NCBI RefSeq assembly: GCF_030269765.1 | Contig: NZ_BSTX01000002.1 | Location: 527,281-591,280, forward strand | Source: Actinorhabdospora filicis | GTDB taxonomy: Bacteria; Actinomycetota; Actinomycetes; Mycobacteriales; Micromonosporaceae | DNA: 64,000 nt | Direction of reading: 5' to 3' | Shown here: in pieces, positions 52,968-60,066 of the stretch | Position numbering within the stretch: position 1 is the first letter of the stretch | Layout of the letters: the number at the start of each line of letters is the position of its first letter | Program-made: the position numbers and the translations under genes | Notes under the pieces: generated by a model | Seen by the model: the letters and a program-made list of their open reading frames with translations, nothing else | What the model was told of the DNA's origin: nothing | Databases searched by the model: none

Positions 52968-53359
52968 CGAAACGTCACCACGTAGCTCAGCAGCGCCGCC
53001 AGCGCCGGTGCCAGGATCGCCAGCCCGTAGCCGACGGCCGCTGCCCGCAGCCCGGCCTTGGCCTTCTCGGCCTGACCCGGGTCGCCGCCGCCCATCAGGT
53101 ACCGCACCCCGGCGATGGTCAGCAGCAGCGTGGCCAGGGCGGCCAGCAGCCCGACGATGACGTTGCGGATGTTGGCGATGACGGCCAGCAGCGTCTTCTG
53201 CGCCTCATCGCTTTCGGCGTAGCCCGGCGGCGGATCGGCGAGCGCGGCGTCCGCCCGCCCGGTGAGGGCGAGGACCATCGGCACGGCCAGCAGCACCACC
53301 AGGACGACGGTGACGGCGCGATCGAGACGCGACCTGCGCGCGGGTGCGGAACTGCTCAT
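52964..53359 (-). CDS. VirB2-like conjugative pilin / small channel protein
   Basis: 131 residues, ATG 53359. A signal segment (VTVVLVVLLAVPMVLALTG, cut near ADA-ALA) is followed by two hydrophobic helices (VIVGLLAALATLLLTIAGVRYLMGGG and GYGLAILAPALAALLSYVV) with a short basic loop (QAEKAKAGLR). Signal plus two helices and the YLMGGGDPG turn are typical of actinobacterial VirB2/TrbC-type proteins. It is the first gene of the transfer operon, overlapping the VirB6-like gene by four bases, about 260 bp after a GGCACA box triplet. Confidence 0.83.
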   Translation of the reverse strand: MSSSAPARRSRLDRAVTVVLVVLLAVPMVLALTGRADAALADPPPGYAESDEAQKTLLAVIANIRNVIVGLLAALATLLLTIAGVRYLMGGGDPGQAEKAKAGLRAAAVGYGLAILAPALAALLSYVVTFR

Positions 53360-53616
53360 GGCGGCACGGACCCTTCCCCGCCGCCACGACCTCAGGTGTG
53401 GCGGCGAATTCGGGGCGTCCCGGCGGAGAGTCCGCCGCGGTGCGAGGCCCGCTCACCCCCTTTCGCAGGGTCGGGAATGGACTGGTCGTCGCGGACCGTG
53501 GCGGGGGCGGATCCCTTCCGCCGGGACACCCGAGCCGGATCACCGCGACGCTTCCCGCGCCGGGCCCGGCTCACCCCTAAGCACAAAAAACACCCGATTT
53601 TTGACACCCATCGCCG

Positions 53617-53643
53617 GGCACAGCCGGGCACACCCCAGGCACA
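53617..53643. promoter_or_regulatory. Three GGCACA boxes at 10- and 11-bp spacing
   Basis: GGCACA at 53617, 53627 and 53638, reading GGCACAGCCGGGCACA and on to CCAGGCACA. It lies between the sigma-like gene stop and the transfer operon start, in the presumed transfer promoter region. Confidence 0.65.
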
Positions 53644-53660
53644 GGGAACGAAACCCCAGC

Positions 53661-54395
53661 TCAGCAGGGGTGCTCGTCGCGGCGCGCCGGGTCGGTCAGC
53701 CACGCCACCAGCCGCCGCTCGGCCCGCCAGCGCTGCTGGAAGACCGCCTGCGTCGAGCCCCCGGCGGCCCGGGCGACGGTCTCGACGGCCACCCCCTCCA
53801 GGCGGGTGCGCCCGATCAGCTCGGCCTCACCGGCGGTGATCACCCCGGTCGCCACCGCCCGGGCCAGCACGACGTCGGGGTGGCGGCACGGCTGCGGGGG
53901 AGGGGCCGAGTCGGGGACCGGGACGCGGATGGCCGAGGCGATCCGGTCGGCGCGCACCAGCCGCATCCCTGCGGCGTTCCCGGCCGCCCGCAGCCGCGCG
54001 AAGACCCGGCCGGGCTCGTCGAGGTCGACGCCCTGGAGGCCCTCCAGGAACCCGCAGATGATCTCGGAGTTGACGTCGTCGACGTCCAGGCCGGTGTTGG
54101 CCACGATGCGCGCGGCCAGCGACCGCAGCGACGGCGCGGCCAGGCCGGCGCACACCAGCTGCCAGACCGCGTCCTTGCGCGCGCGTCCCACCATGTGCGC
54201 CCACAGGGCGCCGACGATGCGGCGCGGCGTGGACGCGTCCAGCAGCAGAGCCTCGATCTCGGCGAGCGAGTGGTCGCGTGCGGGCAGGCCGGGCACGTCC
54301 CCGGCGGCGATGACGACCTCGGCTGCGGTGATGAGGTGTCGGTAGACCTCGACGAGCCGGTCGATGGCCGGGACGGTGTCGTGATCGGTGAACAT
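53661..54395 (-). CDS. RNA polymerase sigma-like regulator of the element
   Basis: 244 residues from ATG 54395 (GAGGGGG upstream); the longer frame would add 18 unlikely residues. Helices 60-120 (RRIVGALWAHMVGRARKDAVW, VNSEIICGFLEGLQG) resemble region 2 of sigma-70-like factors, and the C-terminal ITAGEAELIGRTRLEGVAVETVARAAGGSTQAVFQQ is a sigma-region-4-like helix-turn-helix. The family resemblance is partial. Located next to the pilin gene and GGCACA boxes, it is a likely transcription regulator of the transfer genes. Confidence 0.65.
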   Translation of the reverse strand: MFTDHDTVPAIDRLVEVYRHLITAAEVVIAAGDVPGLPARDHSLAEIEALLLDASTPRRIVGALWAHMVGRARKDAVWQLVCAGLAAPSLRSLAARIVANTGLDVDDVNSEIICGFLEGLQGVDLDEPGRVFARLRAAGNAAGMRLVRADRIASAIRVPVPDSAPPPQPCRHPDVVLARAVATGVITAGEAELIGRTRLEGVAVETVARAAGGSTQAVFQQRWRAERRLVAWLTDPARRDEHPC

Positions 54396-54467
54396 GGCGA
54401 TCCCCCTCGCCCTGCGATGCCGGGCGGGCTGCTCCCGCCGGCGCTGCACTCATCACCCCATTGCGGC

Positions 54468-54534
54468 GGCACAGTCCGGGCACACGAGCCGGGCCCGTCC
54501 ACGCCTGAGCGGGGGTCTGTGCCGGGTGTGTGCC
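54468..54534. promoter_or_regulatory. Two GGCACA box pairs in opposite orientation
   Basis: GGCACA at 54468 and 54479 (11 bp), and the complement TGTGCC at 54518 and 54529 (11 bp). The two pairs face each other within 67 bp, between the sigma-like gene (minus) and the cupin gene (plus). Confidence 0.65.
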
Positions 54535-54611
54535 TCACCGTTTTCGGATTCTGGGTGATGGATGTCCAGGATTTGTGGCCTGCGTCATGATCACTTGCCC
54601 AGTGGATTCTG

Positions 54612-54624
54612 GACATGTAATGTC
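54612..54624. promoter_or_regulatory. GACAT-gta-ATGTC dyad, candidate operator
   Basis: A 5-bp perfect inverted repeat with 3-bp spacer about 33 bp before the cupin gene start, overlapping its likely promoter. A related half-site, GGATGTCC, is near 54560. The regulator is unknown. Confidence 0.4.
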
Positions 54625-54656
54625 TAGGAAGTAACCGGATGAACAAGGAGCACACC

Positions 54657-55124
54657 ATGACCCTGGTCCGCGCAGCCCACGCCGAAGTCCTCGACGCCGA
54701 CCCCACCAGCGTGATCACCCTGCTGCTCGACCCCCAGCACACCGGAGGCTCCCTGACGTCGAACCGGACCCTGCTCAAGGACGGCAACGCCGGCGCACCG
54801 CCCCACCGCCACAGCGGCTCCGGCGAACTCTTCTTCGTCCTGAACGGCTCCCTCGACATGCTCGTCGAAGACGAGATCCACACCCTCGTCGCCGGCGACG
54901 CCGTCTTCGTCGCCCCCGGCACCGTCCACGCCTTCGCCTCCACCCCCGGCCACGACGCCGACTTCCTCGTCGTCATCACCCCCGGCAAGCCCCGCTTCGA
55001 CTACTACCGCCTCCTCGACAAGGTCCACGTCGGCGACGCCACCTGGGACGAGGTCGGCGCCACCCAGGACCTCTACGACAACCACTACGCCGAGAGCGCC
55101 ATCTGGGCCCAGCGCAACGCCTGA
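54657..55124 (+). CDS. Cupin-domain protein
   Basis: 155 residues from ATG 54657 (GGAG 7 bases upstream). A single cupin barrel: motif 1 APPHRHSGSGELFFVLNGSL (two His and a Glu as metal ligands), motif 2 GDAVFVAPGTVHAF (His). The family includes dioxygenases, isomerases and small sensors; the substrate cannot be read. It is divergent from the mobile-element genes and ends at a hairpin, so it is likely a chromosomal gene at the edge of the element. Confidence 0.9.
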   Translation: MTLVRAAHAEVLDADPTSVITLLLDPQHTGGSLTSNRTLLKDGNAGAPPHRHSGSGELFFVLNGSLDMLVEDEIHTLVAGDAVFVAPGTVHAFASTPGHDADFLVVITPGKPRFDYYRLLDKVHVGDATWDEVGATQDLYDNHYAESAIWAQRNA

Positions 55125-55157
55125 CACCGCACATCGCGCTCCCCAACGACACCAGAA

Positions 55158-55187
55158 GGCCCCGGACCGTTCCCACGGCCCGGGGCC
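55158..55187. terminator. Hairpin between convergent genes
   Basis: GGCCCCGG (55158-55165) pairs with CCGGGGCC (55180-55187) with an inner CGT/ACG pair. It lies between the convergent cupin and phosphotransferase genes and probably terminates both. Confidence 0.6.
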
Positions 55188-55205
55188 CGGCACACACCCG
55201 CGACG

Positions 55206-56048
55206 TCAGCCCACCCCACAGCGACCCAGCGCCGCACGAAGATTGCCCAGCCCCACCACCCGCTGACGCCCCCGATCCGGCATCTGGTCACCCACCCGCC
55301 AGCGCCAAGCCGAAAACAACGCCCAATTCAGCGCACGGCAAAGGTCAACCAGGCCACCGTCGCCACCCGCATAGTGCCCAGCCACCTCCTCGGGCGCATG
55401 GGCCAGATCGAACTCCACCGGCCCCCGACAGCACGTGGCCAGATCAACGAACAGCGGCCCCCGGCGCGTATTCAGCAGATTGCCCGAATGCGGCTCACCA
55501 TGCAGCAACTGCTCACCCGTCGCCCCTGCCACAATCGCCGCACTCAGCTCACGCAACACCCCGGACAGGAAGTAACGCTCAGGCCCAGGCAACTCCGGCG
55601 ACCGCACCAGGTCGGTCACCTCGGCCAGCGCGATCGCGACGCGGTCCGTGAAATGCGGTGCGTCCAGCTCGACCTTGCGCAGCGCGGCATGGTGCCGCAG
55701 GAACACCTCGGCATACCCCTTCGGCGCGACCTGGCTTGCGAGCGGCTCGAAGTAGGTCCACAGCGAGATCGCGAAACCGTCACGCACAAAGACCCGCGGC
55801 TCCACCCGCGGATCGAGCTCGCCCACCGGCGCACCGACATCGGTGAGACGCCGCGCGACCTCCACCTCGAACTCCGAACCGGACAGATCCGCCACGGGCG
55901 CGACCCGGGCCAGGACCTCGCAGCCGACCAGGCGCAGCGCGACACGATCGGAATCGTGGACGACGACCACATCCTCGACCCGAAGACCCCACTCAGATGC
56001 CGTCGCCCGTGCCGCCTCAACCGCGCGGCGCAGTTCTGCTGGCTCCAT
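55206..56048 (-). CDS. Phosphotransferase (APH/choline-kinase fold)
   Basis: 280 residues, ATG 56048. The Brenner-type catalytic motif appears as HGEPHSGNLLN (183-193), with Glu in place of the usual Asp after HG, and the metal-binding DFG-like motif as FVDLATCCRGPVEFDLAH. These are features of a widespread actinobacterial phosphotransferase subgroup. It may phosphorylate a small metabolite or drug, but no resistance is implied. Monocistronic. Confidence 0.8.
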   Translation of the reverse strand: MEPAELRRAVEAARATASEWGLRVEDVVVVHDSDRVALRLVGCEVLARVAPVADLSGSEFEVEVARRLTDVGAPVGELDPRVEPRVFVRDGFAISLWTYFEPLASQVAPKGYAEVFLRHHAALRKVELDAPHFTDRVAIALAEVTDLVRSPELPGPERYFLSGVLRELSAAIVAGATGEQLLHGEPHSGNLLNTRRGPLFVDLATCCRGPVEFDLAHAPEEVAGHYAGGDGGLVDLCRALNWALFSAWRWRVGDQMPDRGRQRVVGLGNLRAALGRCGVG

Positions 56049-56105
56049 ACCGTCCTCCCTCAGGTGACGGGCACCTGCGCGCCAAGGGCGGCGGCGGTGC
56101 CCGAA

Positions 56106-56327
56106 TCAGGCGATGAGCATCGCAGGACGCGCCCGCACAAACCCGGGATTATCAGCAGCGCGGAGCAAGCCCCGCCGCGCCGAGACCCATTCCGCCGCCG
56201 TCAGGATGTCCTCGACCAGGACGCGCTCGCCCTCGGTGAGCCTCGGCAGGCGGGCATCAAGGTCAGCGAGCGCGGCACCGTAGCCCGGGCCGATTGTGCG
56301 ACCCAGTCCCGGTCGTACCAGCGCCAT
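56106..56327 (-). CDS. Small hypothetical helical protein, 73 aa
   Basis: ATG 56327 has AGGAGG only one base away, so the true start may be slightly different. The sequence ALADLDARLPRLTEGERVLV and DILTAAEWVSARRGLLRAA forms two helices. No family is recognised. The frame continues upstream through a CRISPR-like repeat pair, which is not coding. It may be a remnant of a gene disrupted there. Confidence 0.35.
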   Translation of the reverse strand: MALVRPGLGRTIGPGYGAALADLDARLPRLTEGERVLVEDILTAAEWVSARRGLLRAADNPGFVRARPAMLIA

Positions 56328-56337
56328 GCCTCCTGGA

Positions 56338-56426
56338 GCCGGACCCCCACGTCCGTGAGGAGCGGGGCCCGCCGGGTTCTTCGGCCCTGCGTTCGGCCGG
56401 GTGACCCTCACGTTCATGGGGAGCGG
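56338..56426. CRISPR. Relict two-repeat CRISPR, same family and orientation as the main array
   Basis: Repeat A at 56338-56365 (core CCCCCACGTCCGTG, end GGAGCGG; 4 differences from the main 28-base repeat) and repeat B at 56399-56426 (GGGTGACCCT ... GGGGAGCGG; 3 differences), separated by a 33-base spacer (56366-56398). The period is exactly 61, as in the main array at 61110. Neighbouring positions one period away show no repeat, so this is a mini array or leftover. Confidence 0.75.
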
Positions 56427-56469
56427 ACGGCCCCGGCCAGTACCGGCCGGGGCGACCCCTTCGACAGGT

Positions 56470-56889
56470 CTAAACGCACTCGTCCCGTGCTTCCCAGTAC
56501 CGCCACTGCTCTTGGAGCGGCACCGAACTGGGCAGTCCCCCGGTGCTCTCGGCGAAGTCGCGGGCGAGTGCGAGAGCGTCCTGCATCGGGATGGTGCCCC
56601 AGAACTCCACAGGCGCGTCCCCGTCGGAGAACGGCTCATCGGTGGGCTCGAACTCCACTGGCAGCCAGGTTTCGTAGTCGGCGTGGAACTTGATCCCGGC
56701 GCGGTCGCCAGCCACATCGAGGCCGAGTTGCATGAGCCCGCAGGCCTCACCAGCGTCGTCGTAGCGCCACAGGTTCACGATCGGGCGTGGCCACTCCATC
56801 TCGGCCGCGCCTGCGAGGATCGCCGGCCCGAGGACGGCGGGGTCTGTCACGGTGATCTCGGTGTGTCTGGGGCGCTTGATGACGATCAT
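56470..56889 (-). CDS. Imm1-like immunity protein of the deaminase toxin
   Basis: 139 residues, ATG 56889, with GGAGGAAACG just upstream and four-base overlap with the toxin stop (ATGA). Acidic alpha/beta protein with LPVEFEPTDEPFSDGDAPVE and MQDALALARDFAESTGG followed by VPLQEQWRYWEA, which fits the Imm1 pattern (a strand pair, then a helix A..FAxTGG..P..V.W). Imm1 proteins are the usual partners of deaminase toxins in polymorphic toxin surveys. It would bind and block the toxin in the producing cell. Confidence 0.7.
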   Translation of the reverse strand: MIVIKRPRHTEITVTDPAVLGPAILAGAAEMEWPRPIVNLWRYDDAGEACGLMQLGLDVAGDRAGIKFHADYETWLPVEFEPTDEPFSDGDAPVEFWGTIPMQDALALARDFAESTGGLPSSVPLQEQWRYWEARDECV

Positions 56890-57770
56890 CGTTTCCTCCC
56901 GACGGCCACGAGGCGCCCACCGCCCGGCCAGTAGATTGTCATGGTATTCCCTGGTCCTAGGTATTCCTCCAGCAGGCGGATGCAGCCCAGGACGTTGCCC
57001 CCGCAGGGTCCCGTCGGGTTGTTGATGATCAGGCTGCTGTGCTTGATGCGCCCGGTGTGCTGCCCGGCGGCGGCCTTGGTTTCGACGTGCGTCACATCAT
57101 CGGGGTCCCACATGCTGGCGGCGTGGTGTGGATCGACGAAGCGGGTGGCGATCTGCCGCCACAGCTCCACCGCCGCCAGCCAGTCGGTGTCGTCGGTGAC
57201 CCCTGTCCGGTCGAGCTGGCGGCCGGACGTGATGAACTTTGCGCGATTACCCACCCGGAACACGCCAGTGGTCCGCCCGTCGGTCCCCATCGGGCCGATC
57301 GCGTCGAGGTCACGTTGAACGCGTTCGTCAGTGAGCACGGCCTCGAAGAACTGGCGGCGCTCGTCGATGTCGAGTTCGCGGAGCGCTTCGGCGAGGTCCT
57401 GGGCGTCGGCCACCTCCAGCACCTGTGCCGGCGGGGCCGGTTCGGGGCGGGAGATCGGGCGTTTGGAGGGGTGGGTGCGTGACGCGGAGCCGACGTCGGA
57501 TCCGGCACCGATCGCCCCGAGGTACACGTCGAGGTCGTCGACGGCGCCGCGCAGCGCCAGGAACGGCGGCCGGGACAGGCCGTGTGCGTGGTCGGCCGCA
57601 GCCACAGCGGTTTGTAACCCGGGGTGTGGCCCGGCCAGCGCGGCCATCTGGTCACGGGCCGCACGCAGTTTCTCGGCGGCACGGACGACGTATGTTTGTG
57701 CCTCCCCGAGCATGCTCTGCCCGGCGCGGATCCGGTCGGCCAGGCTCCGGATGCTCAGATCGTCGCCCAC
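56886..57770 (-). CDS. SCP1.201/DddA-like deaminase toxin
   Basis: 294 residues, ATG 57770, overlapping the upstream gene by 16 bases. Residues 1-90 are helical (WXG-like length), then a Pro-rich linker (108-118) and a region 115-225 that includes TGVFRVGNRAKFIT. The C-terminal catalytic domain has HVE (228-230) in VTHVETKAAAG, and NNPTGPCGG with Cys256 and Cys263 (PCGGNVLGC), followed by LLEEYLGPGNTMTIYWPGG. DddA has the matching HVE, NNPEGTCG and LLPENAKMTVVPPEG. So the zinc ligands (His, two Cys) and the catalytic Glu are all present. By family it deaminates cytosine; DddA acts on double-stranded DNA. The substrate here is not tested. Confidence 0.85.
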   Translation of the reverse strand: MGDDLSIRSLADRIRAGQSMLGEAQTYVVRAAEKLRAARDQMAALAGPHPGLQTAVAAADHAHGLSRPPFLALRGAVDDLDVYLGAIGAGSDVGSASRTHPSKRPISRPEPAPPAQVLEVADAQDLAEALRELDIDERRQFFEAVLTDERVQRDLDAIGPMGTDGRTTGVFRVGNRAKFITSGRQLDRTGVTDDTDWLAAVELWRQIATRFVDPHHAASMWDPDDVTHVETKAAAGQHTGRIKHSSLIINNPTGPCGGNVLGCIRLLEEYLGPGNTMTIYWPGGGRLVAVGRKR

Positions 57771-58069
57771 GTCGCCTCCTTGACGGGGATCCTGCCGCCG
57801 AGGAGCTGATCGTTGTCAGCGGCCTCGCAGACCCGCTCCGACAGCGCGACGGGCGCCTGCACCGCCGACGAATCCGGCACCGCGTAGGCGGAAACGAGCT
57901 GCCCCTTGCGGGCACGGACGCGCGCGATCCAGTCGGCCGCCAGCGGCACCGAGCCCTCCCACAGCACACCACCGGGCTGGCGGAGCCCGACGAGATCCTC
58001 GCCGCCGGAGACCTTCGCTACCACCAACGCGAACAGATCGAGCATGCCGCCGCTCTCCAGGTCGCTCAT
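57755..58069 (-). CDS. Unknown 104-aa protein in the deaminase operon
   Basis: ATG 58069 is coupled to the upstream stop by ATGA, and its own stop lies 16 bases inside the toxin gene. Alpha/beta mix: MLDLFALVVAKVSGGEDLVG, VPLAADWIARVRARKGQLVS, then DNDQLLGGRIPVKEATW. No signal peptide, no membrane helix, no known family. The tight coupling suggests it is needed with the toxin, perhaps for targeting or folding. Confidence 0.55.
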   Translation of the reverse strand: MSDLESGGMLDLFALVVAKVSGGEDLVGLRQPGGVLWEGSVPLAADWIARVRARKGQLVSAYAVPDSSAVQAPVALSERVCEAADNDQLLGGRIPVKEATWATI

Positions 58070-58428
58070 GATGCGCCACCCCCACATGGGACCTCCCCTG
58101 AGGCGAGCCGCGGCGCCAACCGCGACCCGCCCTCGCCCGCGGTCTCCACGGCGGCCGAGTCCCCCGGGGAACTGGGCGGGGAAACGCGCGTCGCGACGGC
58201 CTCAGCGAGCATCGCGAGGGTTTCGCGGTTGTACCAGGAACGGCCGGGATACGCCGACCAGATGCGAGGCATCGGGGCACCGCAGATCCCGACCCGCCCG
58301 AGGAGGACACCTGCGTCGACCAGGTACAGATCGACGACCCTCGGGAAGGCGCCACGCTCACCACGGACCTCGATCTCGGCTGCGGCAAGACAGCCGTAGA
58401 AGAACCGGCCGAGGACCTGGGTGCTCAC
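58066..58428 (-). CDS. Unknown 120-aa protein in the deaminase operon
   Basis: GTG 58428 with GGGAG 6-7 bases upstream, overlapping the preceding stop (GTGA). Residues 1-75 look folded (VVDLYLVDAGVLLGRVGICG, MPRIWSAYPGRSWYNRETLA), then a low-complexity Ser/Gly/Pro tail (SPPSSPGDSAAVETAGEGGS). No family is recognised. The longer frame upstream overlaps the previous gene and is unlikely to be used. Confidence 0.5.
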   Translation of the reverse strand: MSTQVLGRFFYGCLAAAEIEVRGERGAFPRVVDLYLVDAGVLLGRVGICGAPMPRIWSAYPGRSWYNRETLAMLAEAVATRVSPPSSPGDSAAVETAGEGGSRLAPRLASGEVPCGGGAS

Positions 58429-58583
58429 CGAGCGCTCCCGGTCATCGCGACGCGCCGGACGACGGCGGGCACGACCAGCCCATCGAGGCACGGGCTCGGG
58501 CCGCCACAGGAGCAGACCCGGACGCGGACGAGCTCGCCGCGCCGACGCTCGTAATGGTCCACCGGCAGGTGATGCTGCATCAT
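58425..58583 (-). CDS. Short Cys-containing protein, 52 aa, first gene of the deaminase operon
   Basis: ATG 58583 has AGGAGG 5 bases upstream. Sequence starts MMQHHLPVDHYERRRGEL and contains CSCGGPSPC (three Cys), which could bind one metal together with a His. The stop overlaps the next gene (GTGA). Unknown function. Confidence 0.5.
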   Translation of the reverse strand: MMQHHLPVDHYERRRGELVRVRVCSCGGPSPCLDGLVVPAVVRRVAMTGSAR

Positions 58584-58760
58584 CACGACCTCCTGAGTCG
58601 AGGGCCCGCTCGCCAGGAGCATCAGGAGACGAGCAGCCCTCCGTAGTTGAAGGCCCGGCACCGACTCACCCGACAAGACTGGGTCCGGCACCGGCCCCTG
58701 AGGGCGCGCCCTCTCTGTAAATCCTGGTCGAACGGCGGGCGGCTGGGGAGGAGCGAACCG

Positions 58761-58792
58761 GTGCCAGACCTATGTCAAACCCGTGCCAGACC
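58761..58792. promoter_or_regulatory. Tandem GTGCCAGACC repeat upstream of the XRE gene
   Basis: GTGCCAGACC at 58761-58770 and 58783-58792, 22 bp apart (two helical turns), about 70 bp before the XRE/TPR gene start and 180 bp before the divergent deaminase operon start. It may be a shared operator. Confidence 0.5.
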
Positions 58793-58860
58793 GACCACAG
58801 TGGGTGGTGTGACCTGAGGCACCATGGAAAAGTCATCACCGGACAGACCGAGGTGGACTG

Positions 58861-60066
58861 ATGCGCCGGACACTGCTGATCGCGGCCCGCGAACACAAGG
58901 GCTACAGCCAGGCGGACATGGCCAAGGCGCTCAAGACCGCGCTCCGGACCTACGTACGGTGGGAACACGGTGAGGTCACTCCCCAACCGCACCACCGCGC
59001 CGCGCTTCGAGACCAGATCGGTGTCGACGACGCCGAGCTGACCCGGATCCTGGCGCACATCGAGGACGAGGAAGGTCTCGTGGATCGCCGCGAACTCCTC
59101 GGCGCGGGCTTCAGAATCGGCGTCGGGGCCGCCATGTTCGCCACCGCGCCCCGCCGCGTCGGACGCTCGGAGATCGCGCGCGTGACCGACACCGCAGCAC
59201 TGATCACGCGCTGGTCCCGGGAATACGGCGGCGGCGGGATGCCACCCGAGATCATGGACGCACACGTGCGCTGGGCCGCCGGACTCCTCCACACCTCCGT
59301 ACCAACACCCCTACGCGGCCCCCTCTTCTCGGCCGTCGGCTACCTGTGCGCCTTCGCGGGATTCAGTAGGTTCGACGCCTACGACCACAGGCAAGCCCGC
59401 CAGTTGTTCGCCATCGCCCAGCAGTGCGCCGAGGAAGTCGGCGACTGGTCCCTACGCGCCCGCGCGCACGGAATGGCCGCCCGCCAGGCGATCTGGATCG
59501 GCGACCCCGACACCGGCCTGACCCATGTCGAACTCGGCCTCGTACGATCCGACCGGATCACCCCAACAGAGGTAGCCGCCCTGCACACGCTGCGCGCCAG
59601 AGCCCTCGCCCGCCTCAGGCGCGTCGAGGACGCCCGCGAGGCGACCGGAGCGGCCGACACCGCCTTCGCACGGCGTTCCCCCGGCGACGCGTCACCGATG
59701 GCCTACTACGACGAGGCACAACACCGCGGTGACACCGGCCACGCACTCGCCGACCTCTCCCGCATCGGCGCCCCCACCGACGCCGCAGAGCGTCTGGCGT
59801 ACTCCGTGCGACACCACCCGGCGGGAACGGAACGCGCCCGGGTCATGAGCCAAGTCGAGCTCGCCGACCTGCGTCTGTCCACAGGGGAGCCTGAAGCCGC
59901 CGTCGAGGCAATCGAGATCGCGCTGCCCGGCGCGGCGGAGCTGCGCTCGGCACGGACCCGGGACCTTCTCCAGCGGGTCCAGCGCCGGGCGATCGCCGCC
60001 CCTGACGGGCGCGCGGTGACCGCGCTGCGTGAGCGCCTGGCCGCGCACTTCGAGGCGGCCGCGTGA
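58861..60066 (+). CDS. XRE-family regulator with a TPR-like C-terminus
   Basis: 401 residues, ATG 58861 (GAGGTGG-type site upstream). N-terminal XRE helix-turn-helix (about 5-60): AAREHKGYSQADMAKALKTA, LRTYVRWEHGE. The remaining ~340 residues are helical repeats (AVGYLCAFAGFSRFDAYDHR, RQLFAIAQQCAEEVGDWSLR, AALHTLRARALARLRRV, AVEAIEIALPGAAEL) typical of actinobacterial XRE/TPR proteins. The stop overlaps the phosphotransferase gene by four bases. It probably controls itself, that gene and perhaps the divergent toxin operon. Confidence 0.85.
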   Translation: MRRTLLIAAREHKGYSQADMAKALKTALRTYVRWEHGEVTPQPHHRAALRDQIGVDDAELTRILAHIEDEEGLVDRRELLGAGFRIGVGAAMFATAPRRVGRSEIARVTDTAALITRWSREYGGGGMPPEIMDAHVRWAAGLLHTSVPTPLRGPLFSAVGYLCAFAGFSRFDAYDHRQARQLFAIAQQCAEEVGDWSLRARAHGMAARQAIWIGDPDTGLTHVELGLVRSDRITPTEVAALHTLRARALARLRRVEDAREATGAADTAFARRSPGDASPMAYYDEAQHRGDTGHALADLSRIGAPTDAAERLAYSVRHHPAGTERARVMSQVELADLRLSTGEPEAAVEAIEIALPGAAELRSARTRDLLQRVQRRAIAAPDGRAVTALRERLAAHFEAAA

